Positions 46,901 through 57,728 of a stretch of 64,000 nucleotides of DNA are shown piece after piece. The notes under the pieces are model-generated. The model saw only the letters and a list, made by a program, of their open reading frames with translations, ran no database searches and was not told the DNA's origin. The stretch covers positions 62,001 through 126,000 of the forward strand of contig VXAU01000750.1 in the NCBI GenBank assembly GCA_013399695.1, in the 5' to 3' direction. Within the stretch, counting starts at the first letter, position 1. The number at the start of each line of letters is the position of its first letter. The position numbers and the translations under genes are program-made. The DNA is from Formicarius rufipectus. Lineage: Eukaryota > Chordata > Aves > Passeriformes > Formicariidae.

Positions 46901-49561
46901 TCACAGAATTAGCTAATTTTTGAAAATAAACTGGAAAAATTAGCCTCTGAACTATTTCGAAGATCATGATGTTTACCATAAAGCTTTCAGGTTAAGCTCA
47001 TGTTCTACTGAACAAGTTAAATGAATGGTGCTATTAGGAGCTGCAGAAGCATGACATTAGAGATATTACAGTGCTAATTGGCACTGCTTTTACAGACCTT
47101 AATATTGCTGCTTTAAGTTCTCATTGTTCACTTAACAGTTACATTACAAATCTCTTGATGAATGGCTTTTTGTACAAAATTGTCAGATTTGGCTTTGACA
47201 AGCCATTTAATTTAATGGGTTGGTAATTCAGATAGGTTAACTACCAAATGAAAGGGTCATGCTGAGGGGTGCCTGCAACAGAAAACAAAGTAATCCCTTG
47301 CATCTTTGACAAAAGGAGTCAGAAGACTGTCCATATCTATGGATGCTTAGTGAGGAAAGAATTGTCAGGTCATTTGTATTGTCCATTAAATATTGAATAA
47401 CTTACCTAAGATAGAAGTAGCCATAGTTACACAGTAAGTAAATTAAAAAGTAAATCAGTGTGTAGTCCTTAAAATGCATTTCCAAAAAAACTGGAAATCC
47501 TAGTTTAAATCTTGTTTTAATAGACTAGATACTTCATTGCAAAGCATAAAATTCAAGTTGTATTCCTAACTATGTAACAAAATAAATGCTAATGAACTGA
47601 ATCACTAATTTGTCATACATTGAATGACAATTCTATATAGTGTGATCCCATTGTAAACTAAAGAAAAATACTGAGTGTCAAGTCAACCTACTATGGAAAA
47701 ACTAATTGGATTTTTTTTTTGTAGTGACAGCATAGCAGCGTGTAATCTAAATAGAGTAATATCACTCTCCTTGCTAAAATGTAATTTTTAACAGATGTAG
47801 AATATAAAAGTGGACAGAATACAGCAGAGTATTGGGAAATGACTGGAAAGATGCTGATGCTGTGAGTGCTGTACCTGCCACTAAAAGGTGACAACCGGAT
47901 GCTACCCCTTCTAGAGCTGCCATGTGCTGGCAGATAGGAGTATCCCTTCTTGCCATGCTCATGCTCCTTCTGACTGCAGGAATGCATTCAGCCTCTGTTG
48001 TCAGAAAAACGTTTGGTTTATTGTGCTCAACAAGTCTGCAGGGATGGAACAGTGCTGCCAGCTGTATCCTCAGACAGCCCTGATTACAATAACATTTGTA
48101 CTTATTATGTTTCTCCTATTTTTTTTTTAGTCTCTTTATTCATCACCTTTTTCTTTTCCTGTCTTTGTCCTTCTCTTAGTTAACCTATCCATAATTACTT
48201 TTCCCCTGTTGATGCCAGCTTTAGTAAATCCATAGCCAAATCTGGTGTTTGATGCAGTTACCTGGGTAATATTGGCCTTATGGTAGCACTGAACTAGGTG
48301 GCCTAGGTGCTGTTGGCCATGGAGGGCAACTTCTTAATCTTCTCCCATACTTTTACTTTGTGCAGTTTTTTCCTCGTATAGGAACCCAAATAACTGTGTG
48401 CAGAGGCCAGGAACCTCTTCTGTTGTCGTCTAACTTTTGTCACCTTTGGCCCTTGTGAGTTATCACATCTGCCAATTGTCTTATGCTGTGTCCAGCAATT
48501 TCTCACACTCTGCCTGTTTGGGTCTCAGCAGCAGCCCAGTCACCTGCATGAAGCCCTAATGTGATGTCTTGGACAGTGTGACAACATCTGCTGCCTAGTA
48601 AGTTTGTTTTCATAGCATCATGAAGGATCTAGGGGGATTTTAGTTTGTGAGGGTAAGTTTGATTACTGTATGTGCAATTTAGACTTATGGGCTAAAATAT
48701 CCTAGAAAGAGTTTGAGAGAGACTGTAGCTTTTGGTTTGAATGGTCAAAGCCTTTGTGGGCAACAGGACCCAATCCTGCAGCAGAAGCCAGTGTGATGTG
48801 ACAGCAATGTCTGCCTCTTTGTGGCTGTTCTCTGTGCCTTCCTCTCCACTCCTCCTTTCCTGGGGGCAATTCAGGCTTGAGCTTTGGCTCCTCTCCAGCC
48901 TGGCTTGCTGTGGAGTAGTTCTCTGAAGGGGCAGAGGACCAAGTGCCTGAAGGGCGAGTTCTACTGAGGCAAGAAGACAGAAAAGCCCAAAATATCAGCG
49001 ATCCTCATCAGAGATTCTTTTCCTGAAAGGTGAGAAGCCCCACAGCAGTGGAATCTGATATGGGGCTTCAGGCAGCTTGCTATTTTTATTTCATCTCTAG
49101 TCCTAGAAAATGAGGTGCTAAGTTTATGATAGACTTGAATTTTTTGAGATGCCTTTGACTTTGAGAACTAGGTATCATCTGCCAAAACCTAGATGATGAA
49201 ACATTTGAGGATTTCTCTGTAGGAAATAAATGTTCCAGTATATTCCATTTCAATATGAGAACTGCAGTGGACCTGAGCATGCTGACATGTGGTCATCTCA
49301 GAATAGAGTCATGTAGTGATCCTATGCCATTTCATACTATCTCCCCACCATTGTTGTCTTCCTCCCTGGCATGTTGTTCCTCTTTGCTACTTATGCCACT
49401 TATTTTAGTATTGCTTGTTGCTTTAGAAGAGCCTTGAGTCCCATTTTGGGGCATTGAACACTCATATTTGTTTCTTAAGTTCATTGCAAAGGAAAAATAA
49501 AATTATACCTAATAAAGAAGTATTTAAAAGATTAAAATATTAAGTACATGAAGATTTTGAA
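43977..49561. other. Unique non-coding DNA
   Basis: No interspersed repeat was recognised. It contains the exon-like segment 46093-46163 (plus) and a weaker one at 44999-45038 (plus), where a 40-nt open segment is followed by a consensus GAG|GTAAGT donor. The longest frame (46256-46744, minus, 162 codons) has no recognised domain. Confidence 0.5.
46093..46163 (+). other. Candidate 71-nt exon, unrecognised product
   Basis: The acceptor GATTTTTCTCTAG (AG at 46091-46092) and the donor CAG|GTATGT (46164) flank 71 nt. The single open frame reads KFETSATTAKRVVICITSIA then ECS, and 18 of its 23 codons begin with a purine, a strong coding-like bias for such a short segment. The other two frames contain stops or do not fit. 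No family was recognised and its phase does not join to the other plus-strand candidates. Confidence 0.22.
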
Positions 49562-49965
49562 CAGTGGCAGTTTTCACCTTGGTGTCCACCCAAACCTCCT
49601 CCCCACCCTTTCCTAGAGGGAAAGGAAAAGAAAAGGAGAAAAGGCTAAAAACAACTGAGAGATAACGGCAAAACAAACACAGTGGCTAAAATACTTAAAT
49701 TTATTGCTAACAAGAGAAGAGCTGAAAACTAAGAAATAAATCAGTCTTAAAAATACCTTTCTCCTCCCACTCTCCTCTCTTTCCAGTGATGCCAGGGAGC
49801 AGGGAATGGGGGATTTGCAGTCGGTGGTTGTTTCTGCCATTGCTTGTGTGAAATTCCCCCCTTAGACAGCAGTTCTTGTCCCTGTGCTGTCCTGTGAGTC
49901 ATCCCATGGGGGTGCAGGTGGGTCTCTGCACCCTGATGGTCCATGTGGGCATACCTACATATGTA
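49562..49965 (-). mobile_element. LTR-like avian repeat, minus orientation
   Basis: This is the reverse-oriented relative of the repeat at 37236-37923. On the minus strand it shows CCCCCATTCCCTGCTCC, then AGGTATTTTTAAGACTG, TTTATTTCTTAG, an intact AATAAA (complement of 49700-49705), TTGTTTTGCCGTTATCTCTC, a long pyrimidine tract ending CCTTTCCCTCTAG, and GGGTGGACACCAAGG at the end. The same landmarks occur in the same order in the 37-kb copy. The 5' part is truncated relative to that copy. Confidence 0.6.
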
Positions 49966-51263
49966 GCTTACAGGAGATTTTGGGAACATTTGGGTAGTGT
50001 AGGATTTAAATTTTAGTTGATCCTCAACTTGTACACTGTCTTTGAGACCCCCTATGAAGCCTGAAAAGGAACAAGGTTTCCCAGAAGTGCTGTGAGTTCA
50101 GAGTCCAGGAGGATTACAATGAGAATGAGATCATGACTAAAAATTATCATACATCATTAAGAAGAGTTCTTTTGGTGATAATGCTTCTTCAGAGGTACTG
50201 AAATGTTCAGTGAATTCATCTTGCTTTTGTTAACTTCATTTCAGAAGGGAAAACATGGAAGATGTTTTATTTTTGAGATGATGGTCCTTTCTGTTGTGAT
50301 TGAACTTTATATATGTACACACATATATGTATGTGAATTCATCTGTGTATATATGCAACTTTGAGAGTATGTTTTGCTAGAAATGTGATGAACAAAAAAG
50401 TGTGTGTGTCTGTGGTCAAAGCTTAGGAAACAACTTTCTGGAGGCTTAGATATGAAAAATGCAACTGCATTTTTTGGAGTGTAGGGAACTCTCTGCAGGT
50501 CCAACCAGAGGTGTTATGGTAACTTGCTGTTAACTTATACATTTGTGCTAAGATAATTTCATTTAATCGTTCAAAGAAGTTGGTATACCAGAGCAAATTT
50601 AAAGTATTTTCCTGGTCATTAGTAATAGCAATAACCACCCTGCCCTTCCAACCCATTTATGGGAGAAAATGCAGATGCTGTAGATAAATACTAGATGAAT
50701 ATTAGCATTGCCATCAAAGATAATAGAAAGAAAAGATTTTCATTCTCTGGAATCATTTGTGTATGCTAAAGATCAGAAAATTTGAGGGACTTAATTTTAT
50801 ACAGATCCTGGCTGTGTTGTTATAAAAAGCATGTTATCCACCCTGACAGTTTACCAGTTAAAGCATCTGTATGAAACAAAGATACTGAAACTGAACCCAA
50901 ACGCAATAAAGATTTCTCTGCATAAAGTCTGATCATTAGAAACAAAAGTATTCTCCATAGTAGTCACTTAAGATTTATCTTAATTAAAGGTTCTGTAAAA
51001 AAAAAAAAAAGGCCATGTAATCTTGGTGCAAAAGATGAGTGAGTTCTTGATTCAACTGTAGTATCCATGAAGGCTAATTACATTTATTGAGGGGAAAAAG
51101 AAAAACAGCAGATGTATTTCAGAACTTTAGAGCTAAGCTCTAGTTTTGTTGATAAGGCATATTGCAGTGTTAAATATATGAAGTATATGCTTAGTTTCTT
51201 GGGAATCTATAGTGGTGCTAATTGGGGAAATTTGATTTTTTTTTATTTATTATTTTATCTTAG

Positions 51264-51371
51264 AAAATATCATGTGCTTAAGGAAGCAAAACAGAAAATG
51301 AGGGAATTCATACAGAAGAGGGACCTCTTTAATCTGAGAAAAAAGTTCCAAGAGTTAAGGATGAGGGAAAG
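51264..51371 (+). other. Candidate 108-nt exon coding a charged helix
   Basis: The acceptor follows a long T-rich tract (TTTATTTATTATTTTATCTTAG) with a branch-like TGCTAAT 42 nt upstream. The next 108 nt are open in one frame only, are a multiple of three and are phase-symmetric. The peptide is strongly charged, for example EAKQKMREFIQKRDLFNLRK, and could form a coiled coil. The donor GAAAG|GTAGCA is weak. Without the donor the frame stops five bases later at TAG. No family was recognised. Confidence 0.2.
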
Positions 51372-52106
51372 GTAGCAATTTAAAAAAGCAACCTTAACGG
51401 GTCTAAGTCCTTTGTATGTTAAAGCCAAAGAACTGAGAATTAATTCAAACAAAATGTGGCAAAACATGGAAATATAGGAAACTAGCTTTGTTAGTGATTT
51501 ATGGGAATTTTACAGCTTGGTTTCTCTAATCTTAGATGAGATTGATTTAAGAAAGATATTGCCCATTTTTTTTAAATATATCCCTCATGGTCTGTCTTGT
51601 TACTACATGTATGTTCCTAATGAAATGGCCTTTAGGCATTGTGGAAGTACAAATAATTAATAACTAGCTTTACTAAAATGAGGGAAAGAAGTGTCTGTCA
51701 TAGTTAATTTTTTTGCAAAATATAATTACAGGATTTTAACACTGATTGTAATTACTTGAACATATGGCAAGAAATAGGTAATGAAACTGGGGTTTAATTG
51801 TGGTATAATGAGTTTCTGGATGTTCAATACTATTTCCACTGGGATACCAAAAACTTAAAAAATTAGATGAGAGAAAGAAAAGATAAGGAAAACTCCTCCA
51901 GCTTGGAATCAGTTGTATAATTGAAATGAAAGAAAACAGAATTTAAGAAGAGTTTGTAGTTAACTTTTAAAAAATTATCTTCAGGTCATCTTTTGGTAGG
52001 CACTTATTCTTGTATAGGTTTGGTATGTTTGGAAATTTGTTTGCTTTTCTTAGCATTTTGTAAGAAAAGTTACATGGCAGATTTCCTTCTCTCTGTATTT
52101 CCATAC

Positions 52107-52296
52107 CTTCTGAACAGGCTTCCTTGTATTTGGCTATGTGGATGAATTGTGCTGTAGTTAAACCTCAGATGGACCCTTTGTACTTGACTCTTCCACAGAT
52201 TTATGCAGTTTGTGCACTGTCTAAGCCCATAACTATCCCAGTGATTAGTCTCCAAAACGGCACTATCCCCTTCTGTGCTTGACAAAGACCTGTCTA
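52107..52296 (-). other. Candidate 190-nt exon, unrecognised product
   Basis: On the minus strand an acceptor (ACTGATTTACTGCAG) precedes 190 nt open in one frame, ending at a good donor AAG|GTATGG (complement of 52101-52106). The peptide includes VLETNHWDSYGLRQCTNC, with two nearby Cys. I recognise no family. A passing resemblance to the Trp-Asp-x-Tyr-Gly of some adhesion-GPCR GPS sites lacks the required cysteines and is not relied on. The acceptor is only moderate. Confidence 0.2.
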
Positions 52297-53120
52297 CTGC
52301 AGTAAATCAGTAATAATTATTGGTGCTACTGAAGGGCTTTGATCATATGGGTGCAGGGTTGATTGTTCTTTGCAAGTGTTCAACGCACAGCATAGAAATA
52401 GATCTTATGCCTCAGCATAGATTTTATATTTTCTTACTTGGTTTGGAAGAAATAAGACATTATTTTTTAGCCAAAATGGAAAGGAACATAAAGGATTCAC
52501 AGGCTGATGTATGTTTCTCCTCAAACTCAGAAAATGTCATGGTGGAACTTTATCTGAACTCTGGGGTGGAAATCATCATTAATTCGCCTCTTCTCTATGA
52601 AATGTGCAAGACAGTGACTGTTGTAGCCTATGTCACTCTTCAGTTCCTTGCTCTGAACCTATATTGGCTTCTGTGCCCTGCCCATGCCTGGACCCCTCAA
52701 TGTGGTACCTGAAATGCTGGTCAAGAAAGTGTTTTTTGGTTAGCAAGCCATCCTTTGTTCAAATCAACCTGCTCAAACATATAGTCTTGAAATTACATTA
52801 TGCACTTCCCTCTCTACCCCAAAATCAGTGCTGCTCACTAAGAAACATCTTTTGATTCCAGAGACACTTTTCTACAAAACTCTGAACTTATCCCATCGTT
52901 ATCTTTCATCTCTTAGACATGCAAAGTTTTTTTACCAATTTAACTAGAATAATATTTCTTAAAAATAGGTACGCATTTTTAGAACAGAAAAGTTTCTTTT
53001 TCTTTTAGTGCATGCCCATAACCAGCTTTTTACATTTGAAAAAGGTTGTCAGCATATCACTGCCATGCTTGTCACAGCCTCTCTAAAACTGTTAGTGAGT
53101 CAGAGTGATTTTTCTGTCAG

Positions 53121-53308
53121 AGGAGCCTGGCAGTGATTACAAGCCTGGTGATACTTCTGCTGTGCAGAAAATTATTATTGATGGTGATAAGGATAAGCCT
53201 GATGAAGGAAAAGAAGTTGGGCTGAGTAATGCTAGGGGGAGGGGGTTGAGTTTTAGCACTGAACTGATCCTGATCATGGCCAGTAAAAAACTTAAGACCT
53301 TTTTGTAA
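53121..53308 (+). other. Candidate terminal exon, acidic/lysine-rich
   Basis: After GTGATTTTTCTGTCAG the plus strand is open for about 61 codons to TAA at 53306-53308. It includes DYKPGDTSAVQKIIIDGDKD. By my count about three quarters of codons start with a purine, the strongest coding-like bias in the window, although a purine-rich composition contributes. No polyadenylation signal was seen close behind, and no homology was recognised. Confidence 0.2.
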
Positions 53309-54382
53309 GATACCTGGTACTAGAATTGACAGTATTATTCTTGTCCTGGTTTTCCCCTACTATTTTCAATTAGTTTTCTAAACAACCTATTAATTCTTCT
53401 AGAAGAATAAGTTGATACCATGATATCAAAATAGAAACATGAAACTTGTTGTGTGAGGACAGGGAGTGTTCCAAAGATGGTGAATGATACTCTTAATATG
53501 ATGGGAGAGTAAATAACTTAATATTGAAAATTCCTTACATCTTTCCATATGCATATAGTCCACTGATGATTTTTCTTTTTACTTATTGCAATATAATCAT
53601 TTTTAGTTCCATTTCAATTACAGGGGAACTCTTGCTTTCTCTTCTGTGATTATCTGTGATGTGACCAGGTTCTCAAGTGCTGGTTTTATATCGATTTCTG
53701 TTTTTAGCAAAGTAGATTCTAACACTTTGGTAGATCAGATCTGTTGCACGCCTTGGAGTTTGGATGTGTGTAGTAGGAAATGAAAGCCAACCATCATCAA
53801 AGGACCCAAGTATGTTGCTTCAAAGTACCTACCTGAAAGTAGATATTGGTGTGCTCTTATGTGTTGGCAGCAGCATTCACCCAGTGCACCTGAAATGATT
53901 GCTGAGTGCTGGAGGAACTTGTGGTGTTTTGGCAAGTCATCAGTGTTTTTCACTCTGGTGTAATATAAAAGCCTTGATTGTGCAACACATAAAAGCATCA
54001 GATTCAATCCCATTGTTTTTCCTTGATTTTGTGCCAGCCATTCCTGAGTATTTGGCATGAATAAAGTAAAATATGGAGGGAACTTAATTGGGTACCCTTC
54101 AGTTGTATGTAGCTGCAATAGCTGTAACTCTTAACCTCAGGCCTTGAAGACAGCAAAAATGCGGAGAAAAATTCTTTTTTTTTTTTTTTAAAAGAGGAAC
54201 CTAAAGGAATTTTTTTTCTTTTAAAGCTCGCCAAAAAGGAGCTTTTTTCTTAACATGAAGGTGCCAAGGATATGTCTTCATTAGCAAGAAAGTATAGTTT
54301 AAGTGTAATTTGAGAACTGGTATGTGACTTGCTCATTTTTAAAAAATTTTTAGGAGGATCCATGGCATGATTTTTGGTTCAC

Positions 54383-54530
54383 ACCTCATCCCTGGAAGTG
54401 TTCAAGGCCAGGCTGGATGGGGAGTCTTCGTAACCTGGTCCAGTGGAAGGTGTCCCTGTCCATGGCATGGTGGCGTTGGAACTGGTTAGTCTTTGAGGTC
54501 CTTTCCAACCCAAGCTATTCTGTGATTCTT
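54383..54530 (+). mobile_element. CR1 3'-end fragment
   Basis: CATCCCTGGAAGTGTTCAAG, GCCAGGCTGGATGGGGAG, then CCTGGTCCAGTGGAAGGTGT and GAGGTCCTTTCCAACCCAAG CTATTCTGTGATTCTTT form a well-preserved CR1 terminus in sense orientation. It is one of the least diverged CR1 pieces here. Confidence 0.93.
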
Positions 54531-57059
54531 TAATAGAAAAGGTCTGAGCACTTCTGGGGAATGGGGTTGTGCCAGGGCCAGTATGGCTGATGCTGCTGTG
54601 CCTGGGGTCAGGGCCCTCAGTGCAGTGGGTGTGAAAGGTGCTCTGTGGGGATGGACAGCATGGGTATAACCCAAATGCATTTAGTCTTGATTCTTTGGTG
54701 AAGTGTTTCTCTTCTGTATGCTATGCAGTGTCTGCAGACCATGAGTTGAAGTCATGGAAATGAGGAGTCTGAAGGCAGCTTAACTTTAAAGCTTTCAGAG
54801 TAACTTTTCCTGCAGAGCAGTAATCCTTTCAGTACTGGAGGTAGGGGAAGCTTGATGCATGTGGATACAAAAAAAGGCAATATATGTGAATTTATTTGTC
54901 GCTTCTCTGTAGGGAGATTGCTGTGCTGAGCACAGTGGCTCCAAAGATCACACCTATGTTTTTAAATTTTTTTATAGGTGTGTTCCTCCATGTATAGCAA
55001 AATTTCAACTAATACTGGAAACAAAGGGTATTTACAGCAAGAGGAACTTGGGAGGGGATAAATTACAGTAGTGTATTTGTAATATTTATATTCTTTTGTA
55101 ATATGATTGTGATACTAACCTCTTTGACCATCTGCTCCCAGTTACCTACATACTGTCTCAAAATTTGAGCTGTGCCACTAACATCAGATGAGTAGGTCAT
55201 ATCCTGATGTAAGGTGAGATGCTGAAGGTTTTGCACCTGAAAACTCGTCACTGTTTTGTTTAACAAAAAATAAACCTTTTTAACAACAAAAGAAACCTGA
55301 AGCAAAAGCATAGCTGAGGAGCAGCAATGTTGGGGTCTGCTGTGGGATGAGCTCATAGCATCCCATGTCATCCCTTGCTCTCTGTGCTACCTCAGGATAT
55401 GGCTATCACCCCACAAATGGCAGAAGCCAGGAATAAATGCTGACCTGGGATCCAACCTGTGCTTCTTTCAATTTGTCATTTTTGACATAGAACAAACGAT
55501 TTAGATTCACCAAATGGGCAGAAAGCTAACCCAAGTTTATGATTCTGTGTTCGTAGTTTGGTTTTACAGACTGGAAAAGCTCATCACAGATAAGTGCCAG
55601 GAAGGGACAGAAAGGCAGGATTGCAGCAGTGACTGTGAGCCTGCCTGTGGCTGCCAAGGAATCACAGCCTGGAAAAAGGCAGTCTTGCCTTCCTCTTCTT
55701 GTCTTTTAGCAAATCTAGGTCTTCACGTTGTGTGTCAGAGATTTGTTAGTTATTTCTGGTATGTTTCTCAGTCCCATTTCTGTATGTACACTGGGAAAAT
55801 CTCATGCTCAAATGAGAATTTCAGGAATCCTGTTCTTGCAGAGCATTTCTCAGTCTTAAAATTACTAGATGCGAATAATATAACTATTTAGTTGATATAT
55901 AGGTACATATGTACATACTAGACTGTACTTTCTTAAAAGCATAGTCTGGGAGTGAGAGACCAAGATCATCTTAAATACAGTTTATTCTGCATCTCTCCTA
56001 GTGGTATAAACAATGTGACTTAGGTGAAATAAATAAAGGTCTACTTAGGATTGCATCCATTGGAGATAATAGATAAATCTTTGCTCTAAGCCCCATGATA
56101 TTATTTCCCTTTCATAGTAAACATTTTCAATTTCAAAATGAACTTCAGGGGAATCTCTTGCAGATACAGTCTCATGGCTGTCTGAAGGATCCAATCAATT
56201 AGATACAATGACTTATTAAAAGCTGATCTATAAGCCACTTCTTCCCAGAAGAGTAGGACAACATTTTTAAAGATATAAAAGCCAAATATTTATGAAAAAT
56301 GTTTTATTTCCTTTTATTTTTTCCTATGCCATTACTGCATTTGTGAATAGTTAAGCACAATAAATGAGAGCCATCTAGCTCAGTGGCATAGCCGCTTTCT
56401 GCTGGTTATACCAGTTTTGGTTGGGGGGATGGACAGGGTAGGTACCACAGCTCATTTAGGAGAAAAATTGTTGAAACTGGACTAAGTAAATCAATTTGTT
56501 GATTAACAGTCACTAATCAAGCTGCAGTGCTTATTTAATATCACATATCTGACAATTTATATCATAGAGTTCTATTTGTGATAAAATTATTTTAAAGAAA
56601 TTTGTGTGCATTTCATGCAACAGCAGACCTTGCTTTAGGTTGAGCAAAATCTATTTGAGTAGAGGTGACAGATGTCTTGAAAACTTAGATCTCACTTTTC
56701 CCCATTTTGAGTTTTTAATGCAAACTAACAAAGAAATTTAAAATGTATTTACAGGTGTATTCTTTTTAGCAGGTACAAAGTATCATAGTAGGGTATACTA
56801 TGTCATAGTATAACATAGTCTAATAGAGGAAGAATGCTGGTGTTTTGAGGGTAACGAAAATGAAACCCAGATTTAATGAGCTGTGATTTCATTAGGTTTC
56901 ATCTGATACTAAGGACAAACTCATATAAATACCAATGTATATTAAGAAGTTATTAGCTTTAAAATTTCTGTGTTGCCTTTTTGTCAATGGGACCTGTTAC
57001 AAAACGAAGTATTTAGCTGAAGGATGTTCATGGGAAGAGAAATGTCTTACTGTTCCATG
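54531..57059. other. Unique non-coding DNA
   Basis: No interspersed repeat was recognised. It contains the minus-strand exon-like segment 55120-55236 and a 19-bp palindrome at 56794-56812. The 125-codon plus frame at 55514-55891 has no recognised domain. Confidence 0.5.
55120..55236 (-). other. Candidate 117-nt exon, helix-rich peptide
   Basis: On the minus strand, GAGTTTTCAG is followed by exactly 39 open codons, then GAG|GTTAGT (complement of 55114-55119). The exon is phase 0 to 0. The peptide begins VQNLQHLTLHQDMTYSSDVS and continues as an amphipathic Gln/Leu/Val-rich stretch ending VKE. Composition is very protein-like, and the Asp-Val-x3-Ala-x-Ile-Leu pattern faintly recalls the helical GAIN-A part of adhesion GPCRs, which is an impression only. 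The donor has T at +3, which is unusual, and the pyrimidine tract is short. Confidence 0.25.
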
Positions 57060-57640
57060 GAAGAAGTCTGCAGGTGGAAGACAACCTAAACCTTGTCTTC
57101 CTTTGCCTTTGCAAGCTGTCAGCAGGAGGCTGATCCACAGGGTAGGGACAGCTCTACCATCGGTGCTGACAGGCACAGCTCAGCACTCCCCAGCCTGTTA
57201 CAGGAGCTGGCTCTGCACCTCCCACTGCACATCTCAGAGTTTTAAGCCGCTCATGAGAGGGAATTGGCACTAACTCTGGGATTTTGCACCCTTGTGGGCA
57301 AGGCATGCTGTGTGTTCTCTTGCACTGGCTTATGCTGTGGGGGCAGCAACCCTTTGCAGAAGGGTGAAGTTAAAAAGGGGCAGCTGAAGGTGATAACGCC
57401 TTTCCTTAGCGCAGCTAAATTTGCGAGGCGTTGTCGTTCAGCACCCTCACTGCCAAGTACACCCTGTGTTTCATCGCTGCTGTGAAACAGCAGATCCCTT
57501 CTTCTGTAGGAACAACAGGCTCCACGGAGGCTGTCAAGCAGCAGGCGTGGTCCAGGGGGACATTTGCACTCATGGCTTCATGCTTCTAATAGGAAGGAAT
57601 AGCCTTGTGGCCACTCTGAATTTTCTACGGTAGTGTTCTG
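57060..57640. other. Local G+C and CpG rise
   Basis: This stretch is visibly richer in G+C than its surroundings and holds about ten CpG dinucleotides, eight of them between 57361 and 57560, in a window where CpG is otherwise rare. It is too weak for a classical CpG island. Overlapping plus-strand frames of 70-112 codons show no domain. It could be a remnant repeat, a regulatory element or an unmethylated patch. Confidence 0.4.
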
Positions 57641-57671
57641 GCATACAAAGGGAATTCTTACTGGAGCTGGG

Positions 57672-57728
57672 GAAAAAGAAAAACACCCAAACAAACAAAA
57701 AACCAACCCCCCCACAACAAACAGCCAA
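57672..57728. repeat. A+C-rich low-complexity tract
   Basis: A short run of AAACA, CCCAAAC and CCCCCCC motifs, equivalent to the T/G blocks on the other strand. Confidence 0.8.

Larger units (their letters stand above)
49966..54382. other. Unique AT-rich non-coding DNA
   Basis: No repeat family was recognised. It holds poly-A at 50998-51011 and three exon-like segments described separately (51264-51371 plus, 52107-52296 minus, 53121-53308 plus). A T run at 54176-54191 is followed by plain AT-rich sequence. Confidence 0.5.

Noticed and set aside
48901..49028. Possible plus-strand exon between CTCCTCTCCAG and AAAG|GTGAGA
   Set aside because: Strong splice sites, but all three frames contain a stop inside the segment, so it could only be a non-coding exon. 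Nothing else supports that.
52320..52712. 130-codon plus-strand open frame
   Set aside because: It has a protein-like length, but no recognised domain, splice context or codon bias. A chance frame is more likely.
56376..56386. Perfect tRNA-type A box (TAGCTCAGTGG)
   Set aside because: No matching B box or cloverleaf follows at the proper distance, so no tRNA or tRNA-derived SINE is supported.
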